A stretch of 33,899 nt of DNA from Candidatus Peregrinibacteria bacterium (GCA_026395515.1 JAPLYN010000004.1:1-33899); one strand, 5' to 3'; counted from the stretch's first letter, positions 7,951-16,449 are shown. Made by a program: numbers and translations. The notes: generated by a model from the sequence alone, not told the origin.

Positions 7951-7994
7951 GAAGGGGGCCGGCCGCGGACGCTTGAAATGCGGCCGGCCCCTTC
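7951..7994. repeat. All-GC 12-bp hairpin
   Basis: GGGGCCGGCCGC (7955-7966) pairs perfectly with GCGGCCGGCCCC (7980-7991) around a 13-nt loop. GAA/TTC extends the stem past one bulged G at 7954. Neither side carries a good T tract, so it is not a typical intrinsic terminator. It could still stop convergent transcription from the diheme gene and the cysteine-rich gene. Confidence 0.7.
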
Positions 7995-8101
7995 TCCATT
8001 CTCAGCTCTACGCTCAGAAGTGTTGGCTATTGTGAGATGAGTCACCAACACTCCTGACTTTGCAGCTCAAGCTCCGAAGAAATGGAGCGAGCTTACTGGA
8101 C

Positions 8102-10348
8102 CTATGGCTTCCAGTAGATTTTGAAAGGTTGCCCGTTCTTGGCGGGAAAGCTCTTCGTGAGGACTCCAGGACCCTTCGGCGGCAGGGTATCCCAGACCAG
8201 GAACGCCCAGTATTGTGGGGCGCTATCTATCTTTTCTTTCGTCGTGTTACCAGATGCACCTTGGACCCAGACATTGATCTCACCACCTAACTGCGAGGTG
8301 GTGGTGAAAGTGGCGGAGACTGAGACTGAGACCTCCGCACACTTCAGCAAGTACGGCTTACCGGCCACAGGCACAGGCAGGTTCTGCGCAGAGTTCGGCT
8401 TGTCGGCAGTGTAGAAATCCACCGTAGCCCCGTCATACTGCGCCGAAACATAGATCACGATGGCGGGCTTGTCAGGGCCGCACTCGCTATCCTGGCAGTC
8501 GATCTTGCCGTCGCCGTCGTTGTCCACGCCGTCGCCGCAGATCTCACCGAACCCACATCCCACGATTGTCGTGTGGGAGCAGGTGCCGGTTTTGTCGCAG
8601 GCGTCCGTCGTGCACGGATCGCCATCGTCACACTTCAGTCCAGTCCCACTCGCGCAGGTACCGGCCGAGCAGACGTCGTTCACCGTGCACGCATTGCCGT
8701 CGTCGCATGCCGCGGTGTTGTTGATGAACTTGCACAGGCCCGACGTAGGGTCACACGAATCGTCGGTGCAAGGGTTCTTATCGTCACACACGATCTTCAC
8801 GTGCGTGCAGTTCGCCGGCGGAGTCCCGCTATCGAACGTACACGCATCGCTATCCGCGCATGCTGGATTCGAAACCTTGCAGCTTCCTGCCAGGCAGATG
8901 CCGTTGCCGTTGCAGACCGTCCCCGAGGTGGAGAGGTTTACGCAACCGCCGGCCTGCTTGTCGCACGAGTCCGCCGTGCAGGAGTTGCCGTCATTGCAGT
9001 TCATCGCAGGTCCGCCAATGCAGATCCCGCTTACTCCGCACTGGTCGTTGGTCGTGCAGAAATTGCCATCGTCGCACGCCGCGCCAGCCATTGGAGAGTA
9101 CACGCAGCCCTTGGTCGGGTCACACGTGTCGTCCGTGCAGGGATTGTTGTCGTCGCAGACGGGAGCTACCCCGCCTACGCAGACACCTGACGAACACTTA
9201 TCGCCTAGAGTACACGCGTCGCCGTCATTGCATGCGCTCAAATTATCCGTGTGGACGCAGCCGTTGAGCTTGTCACACGTATCCTTCGTGCAGCCGTTCT
9301 GATCGTCGCAGCTTACCGGTATGTACGTGCACTTCACGCCACTTGCCGGATCGCCCGCGTCTTCGGTACAGGCATTGTTGTCGTCGCACGGCGTGAGGGG
9401 CTTGATTCCCGCACACACGCCGTCCGCTCCGCACACGTCACCCTTGGTGGTCTGATCTCCGTCATTGCACGGAGTACCAGCCATAGAGGCATGCTTGCAT
9501 CCCGTATCGGGGCTACAAGAATCCTTAGTACAAGGATTTGCATCGTCGCAGTCTTTCGCTACCGTACCCGCAGAGCAAGAGCCGTTCTGGCACTTATCGC
9601 CCGTGTGACACATGTCGCCGTCTTCGCAGCTCGACGCATTGTTCACATAGCTGCACTTACCGCTCGTCATATCGCACGAGTCGGTGGTGCAGGGGTTCTG
9701 ATCATTGCACTCGATCACCTTGAACACGCAGCCCTTCGCGGAATCGCAGGAATCTGTCGTGCAAAGGTTGTTGTCGTTGCAGAGCTTGGCAGTACCGGGC
9801 AAACATGCCCCGGCCGTACATTTGTCGCCCGTCGTGCACGCATCGCCATCGTCGCACGGCAGGAGATTGTTCACATGCTTGCAGCCGTCGCCAGCTTGCA
9901 GCGGATCGCACACGTCGGTGGTGCAGTCGTTGCCGTCCGAGCAGTACGTCTGGCCTGAGCCCACGCACATACCCGAAACGCACAAATCACCAGTCGTGCA
10001 CTTGTTTCCGTCGTCACACGCGTCTCCATCGGACTTCTGCGTGTGCGAGCACGAGCCATCGGCGTTCAGAACGTCGACAGTGCAGCTGTTCTGGTCGTCG
10101 CAGGGAGTTGAAGCCCCGTCGACGCCTTCGCTGCGACCATCGCCATCGTCCGTCACGCCGTCGGCCTTGCTGAACACGTCACTACAGCCACCATCACCAC
10201 CGCCGTCGCCGCACAAGGCGTCGCCGTCGTTGGCATGAATGTTGGATGACGTGTTCCCACCTTCGTCTCCACAACTCGCCAATGCGAGAGTGGCGGCCAG
10301 CAGGAGGGCGCTGGCCCATTTCGGATTTCTACTCATCGTGAACCTCAC
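8102..10348 (-). CDS. Cysteine-rich repeat lipoprotein, myxobacterial style, GC-rich
   Basis: A 748-residue lipoprotein. The signal peptide ends in the lipobox LASC (Cys26), followed by a Gly/Asp-rich linker to about residue 82. Residues 83-598 hold 20 tandem units of about 25 residues starting CDDxNxCT, alternating between a DGNACTTGDKC type and a DxNPCTTDSCD type; two units (starting CNDGDQTT and CNGNGIC) are degenerate. Residues about 599-625 contain DNDGDG with nearby cysteines, like the MopE-type metal-binding motif. About 120 residues of probable beta structure close the protein. Such repeats are typical of Myxococcota surface proteins. The gene is clearly more GC-rich than its neighbours and is the only one here with a good Shine-Dalgarno site (GAGG, 8 nt before the ATG). 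Horizontal transfer is likely; an assembly join is the alternative. Function is unknown; adhesion or metal binding is a guess. Confidence 0.85.
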   Translation of the reverse strand: MRFTMSRNPKWASALLLAATLALASCGDEGGNTSSNIHANDGDALCGDGGGDGGCSDVFSKADGVTDDGDGRSEGVDGASTPCDDQNSCTVDVLNADGSCSHTQKSDGDACDDGNKCTTGDLCVSGMCVGSGQTYCSDGNDCTTDVCDPLQAGDGCKHVNNLLPCDDGDACTTGDKCTAGACLPGTAKLCNDNNLCTTDSCDSAKGCVFKVIECNDQNPCTTDSCDMTSGKCSYVNNASSCEDGDMCHTGDKCQNGSCSAGTVAKDCDDANPCTKDSCSPDTGCKHASMAGTPCNDGDQTTKGDVCGADGVCAGIKPLTPCDDNNACTEDAGDPASGVKCTYIPVSCDDQNGCTKDTCDKLNGCVHTDNLSACNDGDACTLGDKCSSGVCVGGVAPVCDDNNPCTDDTCDPTKGCVYSPMAGAACDDGNFCTTNDQCGVSGICIGGPAMNCNDGNSCTADSCDKQAGGCVNLSTSGTVCNGNGICLAGSCKVSNPACADSDACTFDSGTPPANCTHVKIVCDDKNPCTDDSCDPTSGLCKFINNTAACDDGNACTVNDVCSAGTCASGTGLKCDDGDPCTTDACDKTGTCSHTTIVGCGFGEICGDGVDNDGDGKIDCQDSECGPDKPAIVIYVSAQYDGATVDFYTADKPNSAQNLPVPVAGKPYLLKCAEVSVSVSATFTTTSQLGGEINVWVQGASGNTTKEKIDSAPQYWAFLVWDTLPPKGPGVLTKSFPAKNGQPFKIYWKP

Positions 10349-10582
10349 TTAACCCCAGCCCTTTCGGCGCGTGGGGAATTGTTTGGCCTAGACACAGAGA
10401 TCGAGAACGAATGTCCCCGAAACCTCTCTATGCTAGCCGGTTCGCCTCTAGATAGATGCATGCATTTTGAAGGTTTAGCTACTACCCTCAACTTACATAT
10501 ACCTCTCCAGACACTTACGGATTCTTCAGTTGTTACCAACTTTCAGGACCGTCGACATGAAGGCAATAAGTAAAGTCTAGAA
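10349..10582. other. Upstream region of the cysteine-rich gene, no gene seen
   Basis: GC content falls from the island level to the host level across this stretch. I see no coding frame worth calling. It should contain the minus-strand promoter of the cysteine-rich gene, but no convincing -35/-10 pair stands out. Confidence 0.4.
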
Positions 10583-10866
10583 TCTCAAAAACTGCCCGCT
10601 TTTGAATGTGATTCTGAAACTTACATTACCTTCATGATCGACAGCCCTGAAGAGTCGAAACACTAAAACATAAAAATATAAAATTCAAATTACAGCGCAT
10701 TAAAGCACTGTATTACCTTGCGAGTTGTTAAGGAACATCTAACCTTAACTACTTAGTCAGTCCTCAACCCGTCTCAAAGATTTTTGATAAGACAGGGAGA
10801 ATTGACCTCGTCAGAGGTCCATGAACGATCGCATTAAGCGGGCAGCCAATGGACAGTAAAGATTAG
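10583..10866 (-). ncRNA. Candidate structured non-coding RNA, about 280 nt
   Basis: A 10-bp perfect closing helix joins CTGCCCGCTT (10592-10601) and AAGCGGGCAG (10836-10845). Inside are at least five hairpins: 10804-10819 (GACCTC/GAGGTC), 10768-10797 (CCC.GTCT/AGAC.GGG, topped by TCAAA/TTTGA), 10727-10749 (GTTAAGG/CCTTAAC), 10691-10712 (TACAG.GC/GC.CTGTA) and 10638-10658 (TCGAC/GTCGA). On the minus strand a TTGACA/17 bp/TATTGT promoter would start transcription near 10866. There the closing helix is followed at once by TTTTT (10591-10587), as in an intrinsic terminator. No open frame of note lies inside. It lacks the tRNA-like end of tmRNA and the conserved core of RNase P RNA, and it is not a single long hairpin like 6S RNA. 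The family is unidentified. Confidence 0.65.
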
Positions 10867-10872
10867 AGAGTG

Positions 10873-10901
10873 ACAATACATAAAAACTACGTGTTTGTCA
10901 A
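10873..10901 (-). promoter_or_regulatory. Promoter of the candidate ncRNA
   Basis: On the minus strand TTGACA (10901-10896) is followed after exactly 17 bp by TATTGT (10878-10873). Predicted initiation is near 10866, about 20 nt before the closing helix of the RNA. No open reading frame follows, which fits an RNA gene. Confidence 0.65.
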
Positions 10902-11035
10902 TGGAAGGATACGTTGGCTTCCAGATTACATTACATAAGAAAATTGCGAGCACACGGTGCGAGCGCGCAGCAAGCGAAGAGAGTGGCTTTGCCACCGATG
11001 AGTGAAGCGAGCTTATCAAGAATTTTGGGAAAGAA

Positions 11036-11064
11036 AAAACCCGCCTTGCGGCGGGCTTTTTCCC
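11036..11064 (-). terminator. Bidirectional rho-independent terminator
   Basis: The hairpin CCCGCC/GGCGGG with a TTGC loop is flanked by an A run on the left and a T run on the right, so it can end transcription in either direction. It lies about 50 bp after the stop of the minus-strand SLH gene. Confidence 0.9.
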
Positions 11065-11110
11065 CTCATTCCTATGAAAAATGTCATTCGTACTAAAATT
11101 GAATCTTAGA

Positions 11111-13576
11111 CTAGTACCCGTAGTTTACAGGTCCGTAACCTAAAAGGTAGTTGTTGTACATCTTGTACAATACTAGAGCCACCTCACCTCTAGTGATTTC
11201 CTTATCTGGGTTCAAGTAAACTTTAGAACCTGTAGAATAGTTATTTCCGAAGAATCCCATATCGTAAGCAACTCCGGCGAAATCTTTATACCAAGCACTA
11301 TTAGCATCTACGTCAGCGTAGTATGAGAAAGAATAACTTGGAACCTGGTAACCTGTGAAAGCTGCACTACCCTTAAGAGCGAATTTCAAGAACTCTGCTC
11401 TTGAGATGTGTTTGATTACACCTGCGCTACCATCTTTATAACCCTGAAGCATATTATAGAACTTAGCAGTTCTGATGTATGGCATATACCATTGTACTGG
11501 ATCAGCATCCCAGAATCCCTGGTTTGAACCATCGCTAGGTAATAGAGTTATATTTGGGAAAGATTTCAAAACTACTTTAAGTACTTCAGTTCTTGTAATA
11601 GCTGTATTTGGGGCAAATGAACCGTCACCGTAACCTGAGAATATACCTTGCTGTGTTACCCAAGCGATAGCCTGACACATTTCGTAATTCTGGTTAACAA
11701 CGTACTTAGTATCTACGTATCCACCACAATCTTGTGAGTATACAGGTGTAGGTACTGGAGTAGGAGTTGGTGTAGGTGTTGGAGTAGGAGTAGGCTTTGG
11801 AGTTGGCGTTGGTTTTGTAGAAATATATTCACCAGCGTTTCCAATTGCGAATGTTCCTGTTTCAGTTTCTTTATAGTTGTTACCAACCTTAGCAATAATC
11901 TTGTAAGAATATACGCCGTCAGCTAGCATTTTTCCGTTCAAATCACGACCGTCCCAAGAAACATTGTGGTCTCCTGAAGATTGTTCAACGTAATCCATAA
12001 GTGTAGCCTTAGCTTTACCACCTGTAGAGTTACCTTCGTATACAGCCATGAATACTGATGCATCTTGATCTAAAGAGTAATCAAATTCGATAGCTTCACT
12101 TTGCTGGTCATCGTAAACTACTGGATTAGTAGTATCGTTAGTTACGTTAGCTTTTTTATCGCTAACTGTATCTTGAGCAACTTGGAAATTCACGCTCTTA
12201 GTAGCAATCAAATCTTGTGCTGTTTCATTCTTTGCAGTGATTTTGAAATTCCAATCAGTTCCGTTGTCTACCTGAGCACCGTCGATATCACGACCGTCCC
12301 AAGAAACTGTATACCAGTTATTCTTTTGAACTGTTTGTTCGCTAATCAAAGTAGTTTCTTTTTGAGTAGTACCTTTATAAGCTTCAACAGTTACAACAGA
12401 TTTAGCATTAATTTTGAAAACTAAATTTTGCATTTCATTCTTAGAAGGATCGAAAGCGTCTTTGCTTACGAAAGCTTCTACTACTGCTGGCTGAGTATAT
12501 TTAGCAGTAACGTTTTTAGAAACAGTTACTCCGTCAGCGATAATATTAATTGTCCATGTACCTTCGTCGATATAGTTTCCGATATCGTCAGTACCATCAA
12601 AAGTTTCTGTGTAATATCCGCTATCGATATTTTTATCGCTAAGGATTTTTACTACTTTCGTGATGCTACCGTCGTTTCTCTTAGCTTGGATATTTAATGA
12701 TTTAACTTTCTGATTCAATTGATAATGAATGTCTAAACCACCCTTAAGAGGATTCCATGAGCTAGCTGGATCAACGTAAAAGTTTTTTACAGCACCACCA
12801 GTAGAAGGACCACTTGTTAATACTGTTACAGGAGTAGTCATCACGTTAACTTCAGGATCGCTACCACCATTTGTAGAAGTAGTTACCTTAAGTTTGTATG
12901 TACCATCATCAACTACATTTCCATCATCATCTAAACCGTCCCATTCAATTGAGAATGAATCAGCATCGAAGAAAAAGTTTGAATATGCAGGGAAAGTACG
13001 AATAACTGTATTACCTTGCATAATCTGCGCAGTAATAAATCCGTTTTTATCTGTAGTAAAGTAAGCATAAGTATTTCCACCAGTTGCAGGTGAGAAAGTA
13101 GCTGGGTCAAATTTAAGACCAGTAATCTTAGGTGCTAAAGTATTTACAGTAGAAGTCTTAGCAATCTGTTGATTAGAATCTTGTACTACTTCGTTTCCTG
13201 CAGCATCTTTAGTAGCAGCAAAAAACTTAAATGTATAAGTACCGTCTGCAAGGATTGAACCGTTAGTTTGTTTTCCTGTCCAAGTATAATTGATTGTACC
13301 AGCGTTCTTAGCAGTATAGTTATCAAGAGTAGCAATTACAGTACCGTCTTTTGCAATAACGTAAGAATACACGTCTGCATTTTTCAATAATGTAAAACTT
13401 ACAGTAGCTGTTTCTCCTTTTGAAGGATTAATAGTCAACTGTGTAATAGCTTGATTAGAAATATACGTATTATTTACCGGAGGAGTTGCTCCACCTGGAA
13501 GTGGATCGATAGCAAAAACTGTACTTGTAGAAAGCATTACTACTAGACCTAAAGCGGCTAGGAATTTCTTTAACAT
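11111..13576 (-). CDS. SLH-domain surface protein with FlgD-type Ig repeats
   Basis: An 821-residue exported surface protein. It has a Sec signal peptide (MLKKFLAALGLVVML..., cleavage near VFA). At least five FlgD-like Ig repeats follow, each ending in a WDGxDxxGxxxxxGxYxxxI motif (one reads WTGKQTNG, another FDGTDDIG). A proline-threonine linker comes next, then C-terminal SLH domains. The first SLH unit contains GIFSGYGDGSFAPNTAITRTEVLK. SLH domains normally hold proteins on cell-wall-linked polysaccharide, so this is probably an S-layer or S-layer-associated protein. It is paralogous to the next gene (13675-16449) and to the one at 31463-33391. It has its own promoter and terminator. Confidence 0.9.
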   Translation of the reverse strand: MLKKFLAALGLVVMLSTSTVFAIDPLPGGATPPVNNTYISNQAITQLTINPSKGETATVSFTLLKNADVYSYVIAKDGTVIATLDNYTAKNAGTINYTWTGKQTNGSILADGTYTFKFFAATKDAAGNEVVQDSNQQIAKTSTVNTLAPKITGLKFDPATFSPATGGNTYAYFTTDKNGFITAQIMQGNTVIRTFPAYSNFFFDADSFSIEWDGLDDDGNVVDDGTYKLKVTTSTNGGSDPEVNVMTTPVTVLTSGPSTGGAVKNFYVDPASSWNPLKGGLDIHYQLNQKVKSLNIQAKRNDGSITKVVKILSDKNIDSGYYTETFDGTDDIGNYIDEGTWTINIIADGVTVSKNVTAKYTQPAVVEAFVSKDAFDPSKNEMQNLVFKINAKSVVTVEAYKGTTQKETTLISEQTVQKNNWYTVSWDGRDIDGAQVDNGTDWNFKITAKNETAQDLIATKSVNFQVAQDTVSDKKANVTNDTTNPVVYDDQQSEAIEFDYSLDQDASVFMAVYEGNSTGGKAKATLMDYVEQSSGDHNVSWDGRDLNGKMLADGVYSYKIIAKVGNNYKETETGTFAIGNAGEYISTKPTPTPKPTPTPTPTPTPTPVPTPVYSQDCGGYVDTKYVVNQNYEMCQAIAWVTQQGIFSGYGDGSFAPNTAITRTEVLKVVLKSFPNITLLPSDGSNQGFWDADPVQWYMPYIRTAKFYNMLQGYKDGSAGVIKHISRAEFLKFALKGSAAFTGYQVPSYSFSYYADVDANSAWYKDFAGVAYDMGFFGNNYSTGSKVYLNPDKEITRGEVALVLYKMYNNYLLGYGPVNYGY
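11745..11817 (-). repeat. Pro-Thr linker repeat inside the SLH gene
   Basis: A short-period GGAGTA/GGTGTT-like repeat on the plus strand encodes an alternating Pro-Thr linker (TPTPTPTP) between the Ig repeats and the SLH domains. Such tracts can vary in length by slippage; here it is in frame. Confidence 0.75.
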
Positions 13577-13632
13577 ATTTTTTATAAGTTATTTATGAGC
13601 TTAAATATATGTGAAGGGCAATAAAGACATGA

Positions 13633-13660
13633 ATGATACGCGAATTTGAGAATTTGTCAA
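13633..13660 (-). promoter_or_regulatory. Promoter of the 821-residue SLH gene
   Basis: On the minus strand TTGACA (13660-13655), a 16-bp spacer, then TATCAT (13638-13633). The leader of about 50 nt has no Shine-Dalgarno site and ends in an A-rich stretch before the ATG at 13576. Confidence 0.7.
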
Positions 13661-13674
13661 GTATCAATTTACAA

Positions 13675-16449
13675 TTATAACAAACTCTTCAAATGTAATC
13701 TGTAAAGTACCTCAGCAACTTCACCTCTTGTAGATAAAGTATCGATACCAAAGTATCCAGAAGAATCATAATCATATAGGTCTAAGCTGTCTGATTCACA
13801 TATATATTTTCCATACCATGAACCACCAATTGCATCAGTATGAGCAGCTTTACATTGACCATTGATTTGACCAATAGCTCCTGCAGATTTCATTGCTTCA
13901 AAAATCATTTTCAAAGCTTCTACTCTCTGAGTTGAATCATATGGACGAATTGTGTTCTTACCAGCATCACCATTAGCGATTCCTAGACCTTTAGCAGCCT
14001 GTATGTATGGCATATACCATAGACCTGGAGTTACATCGATGAATCCTAGGTTTCCTACAGCTGTTTGAGTCTTGATTCCTAGGGCTTCCATAATAACCTT
14101 TAGAAGTTCTACTCTCGCGATTTGGCTATCAACTCCGAAAGTACCATCATTGTATCCTTTGAAAATTCCTTGTTCTTTCACCCATTGGATAGCTGTACAA
14201 TATTTATTTGTTGTCTTCACATCGCTGAATCCAGCGCATAATTTGCTTGTGCTACCAGTTGAACCACCTTTGCCATCAATCACCACACCAGTACCCACTT
14301 TTCCACCATTGTTTGAGCTGATTGAAGTGCCAGTAGAGCTTCCACTACCTTCTACATCACCCACATTTCCTACAACGAATAATCCTGTTTCAGTATCGCT
14401 TGTAGTTGTATTAGAAATAATTTTGTAAGTATAAAGACCTTTTGAAAGTGTATTTCCATTATCATCTTTTCCGTTCCAAGTGATTACGTGATCACCACTA
14501 TTTTGATCGCTAACATCAAGAAGTGTAGAGACAATAGTTCCTGTGCTTGTGTTTCCACGGTGAATTGTTGCTTTCACATCAGCATTTTCAGAAAGATTGT
14601 AGAATAATTTCATTTCCTGTGTACCATCAGTTACTACAGGGTCCATATAATCTTGAGTAACATTTGATTTAGTGCTGGAAACTTTATCCTCAGCAATATC
14701 AATGCTTACTTTTTTGCTGTTGAAAATATTATGATTAACAGTGTTTTGAGCTAGTACTTTAATATCTAAATTATCGTCGTAGCTATAACCGCTACCATCC
14801 CAGCTTACTGCGTACCATTTATTAGCATCCACAGCCATATCTTCAGTAATATTCTCCTGTTCGCTACCATCTTGCAAAAGTTGAATAGTAACATCTGCAG
14901 CAGTATCTGTACGGAAGAAAATATAAGTAAATTCTCCTTGTTCATTATCAAATTTAGTTTTTGAAACATACACATCATCAATCTTTGGTTTATCGTAAGT
15001 AACGTTGATTGTTTTTGCAGCAATCAAAGTAATAGAACCAATTTTAGATTCGAATTGAATTTTCCAAGAACCTGCGTCTACGTAATCACCATTTGTATCT
15101 GTACCATCCCAATCCACTTCAACATTATTTTGTTTGTCTATGCTTGTTTCAGATTGTAATTCAATTTTATCTGTACCTCTTACTGCGTAAATTTTTAATG
15201 AATCAAGTTTTTGCTTAATATCGTACTCAATCTTCATTTGATCATTTTTACCTGGATCAAAAGTGTATGAAGGGCTGAAAGAAATTCCAGCAATATGTAC
15301 GTTTTCTGTAGATGTAGATGAAGAAGCAGCATTTGTTACTCCAACATTTTGTTCAGAAACCACTACTCCATAATCATTTCTTAGAGTTATAACCACTCTA
15401 TATGTACCTGTTGGAACAGAGCTACCACTAGAATCTCTACCATCCCAAGCAATAGAATTTAATGTATTTGAGCCGTAATTATTATCCTCGTAATTAAGGA
15501 AATAACGAACTTGAGTATTGTCATCTAATGAACGAATTTCTACTGTAACGTAAGTATCAGCAGTATTTGTAAATTTAATTACAACATCTCCATCATTTGA
15601 ATTGTAGCTAATAGGTGACACGCTGAATCCGCTAATTGCTCCTTTGTTAGCACTTCCATAGTCTACATTAATTACTTTAGAGCTTGTTACGTTTGCTGTT
15701 CCTGATTTAGAAGCTGTAATCTTTACATTGTAAACTCCAGGTGTAACTAGTTTTGCAGAATAAATTCCATCCCAAACAAAAGTGTCTGAAATCTTTGATG
15801 AAGCAAAAGTCTTAACAATATTATTTTTAGGATTAATAACTTCAACTAAAACATTGTCCGCAATAACATTTAAATTATATTTGATTTCCAAAAGTTGATT
15901 TCCTCCTTTTTTTGAAGGATCAAAATTTCCACCAGCAATACTAGGCGTTGGATTTACATCAAAGGAATTAATTAAAATTGCAGAAGGAGTCGTAGTAATA
16001 GTAAAGTTCTTTGTTTGTTTATCTTGATTAGTATTTCCACCAGCTACATAATCTACCTCAGTTTCAATTTGATAATCTCCTGCAGGGCACACAGCGCCAG
16101 CATTTCCACATAATGTTTGTCCAGTCACATCCACCGACTTACCATCCCACGCAGGAATTACAGCAGTTGGTGCTGAATTCGCCCAAGTCGCCAAAGTCTT
16201 TACCACAGTTGATCCTTGTATAACCTTCACATAACCATTTGAAGTCGCAGTCTTAGTATTATCGTAAGTCAAAGTAGTAGCCAAAGTCTGCCCCGCACTT
16301 GGATTAAAAGTTTGAGGTGTAGAATTTGCCACTGACAAAGTGAAACTTTGAATAATAGTAGCAGGCACAGTTCCAGCATATGCCGGTAATGTAAATGCAG
16401 AACCAAGTATTGCCCATAGGCAAAGTGCAGATAAAATTTTCTTCAACAT
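13675..16449 (-). CDS. SLH-domain surface protein with FlgD-type Ig repeats
   Basis: A 924-residue paralogue of the neighbouring SLH protein. It has a signal peptide (MLKKILSALCLWAIL..., cleavage near AYA), about six FlgD-like Ig repeats (WDGKSVD, WDGIYSA, WDGRDSSG, WDGTDTNG, WDGSGYS and WNGKDDNG mark their ends), a Gly/Ser-rich linker, and three C-terminal SLH units (first: GIFKGYNDGTFGVDSQIARVELLK; second: LGIANGDAGKNTIRP; third, degenerate, around YDYDSSGYFGIDTLSTRGEVAEVLY). It is expected to coat the cell and bind a wall polysaccharide. The linker is Gly/Ser here but Pro/Thr in the 821-residue paralogue. It has its own promoter, so the pair are probably separate transcripts. Confidence 0.9.
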   Translation of the reverse strand: MLKKILSALCLWAILGSAFTLPAYAGTVPATIIQSFTLSVANSTPQTFNPSAGQTLATTLTYDNTKTATSNGYVKVIQGSTVVKTLATWANSAPTAVIPAWDGKSVDVTGQTLCGNAGAVCPAGDYQIETEVDYVAGGNTNQDKQTKNFTITTTPSAILINSFDVNPTPSIAGGNFDPSKKGGNQLLEIKYNLNVIADNVLVEVINPKNNIVKTFASSKISDTFVWDGIYSAKLVTPGVYNVKITASKSGTANVTSSKVINVDYGSANKGAISGFSVSPISYNSNDGDVVIKFTNTADTYVTVEIRSLDDNTQVRYFLNYEDNNYGSNTLNSIAWDGRDSSGSSVPTGTYRVVITLRNDYGVVVSEQNVGVTNAASSSTSTENVHIAGISFSPSYTFDPGKNDQMKIEYDIKQKLDSLKIYAVRGTDKIELQSETSIDKQNNVEVDWDGTDTNGDYVDAGSWKIQFESKIGSITLIAAKTINVTYDKPKIDDVYVSKTKFDNEQGEFTYIFFRTDTAADVTIQLLQDGSEQENITEDMAVDANKWYAVSWDGSGYSYDDNLDIKVLAQNTVNHNIFNSKKVSIDIAEDKVSSTKSNVTQDYMDPVVTDGTQEMKLFYNLSENADVKATIHRGNTSTGTIVSTLLDVSDQNSGDHVITWNGKDDNGNTLSKGLYTYKIISNTTTSDTETGLFVVGNVGDVEGSGSSTGTSISSNNGGKVGTGVVIDGKGGSTGSTSKLCAGFSDVKTTNKYCTAIQWVKEQGIFKGYNDGTFGVDSQIARVELLKVIMEALGIKTQTAVGNLGFIDVTPGLWYMPYIQAAKGLGIANGDAGKNTIRPYDSTQRVEALKMIFEAMKSAGAIGQINGQCKAAHTDAIGGSWYGKYICESDSLDLYDYDSSGYFGIDTLSTRGEVAEVLYRLHLKSLL

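Larger units (their letters stand above)
7741..8101. other. Gene-free, hairpin-rich left flank of the GC-rich island
   Basis: No credible gene was found in these 361 bp. The stretch holds a GC-rich motif (7780-7800) that is repeated imperfectly on the far side of the island, a three-way-junction fold, an all-GC hairpin, and an inverted repeat AGTGTTGG/CCAACACT (8019-8026 with 8045-8052). The small open frames here are low in coding signal. Confidence 0.6.

Noticed and set aside
7697-8040. Small open frames on both strands (92 and 100 codons)
   Set aside because: They overlap the hairpin cluster, the end of the diheme gene and the repeat motif, and show no domain, signal or plausible start context.
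8460-9958. Long plus-strand open frames (280 and 235 codons) inside the cysteine-rich gene
   Set aside because: They are antisense shadows of the repeat-encoding gene. Their translations are periodic Ser/His/Pro or Arg/Val/Ala strings, as expected from reading CDDGN repeats backwards.
8102-10348. CRISPR-like periodic repeats in the GC-rich gene
   Set aside because: The period of about 75 bp comes from degenerate coding repeats in frame. There is no exact repeat and no unique spacers.
10578-10583. Plus-strand TAGAAT just before the closing helix of the large RNA
   Set aside because: There is no -35 at proper spacing, whereas the minus strand has a good -35/-10 pair and a T tract after the helix.
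10583-10866. tmRNA, RNase P RNA, 6S RNA or SRP RNA
   Set aside because: No tRNA-like acceptor/T arm, no conserved RNase P core, no single long bulged hairpin and no SRP tetraloop domain were found.
10914-11096. A 60-codon plus-strand open frame
   Set aside because: It runs through the flanking repeat and the terminator at 11036-11064 and has no recognisable protein features.
7741-11100. A transposon or integron carrying the cysteine-rich gene
   Set aside because: No transposase, integrase or clear terminal inverted repeats with target duplication were found; only imperfect flanking repeats.
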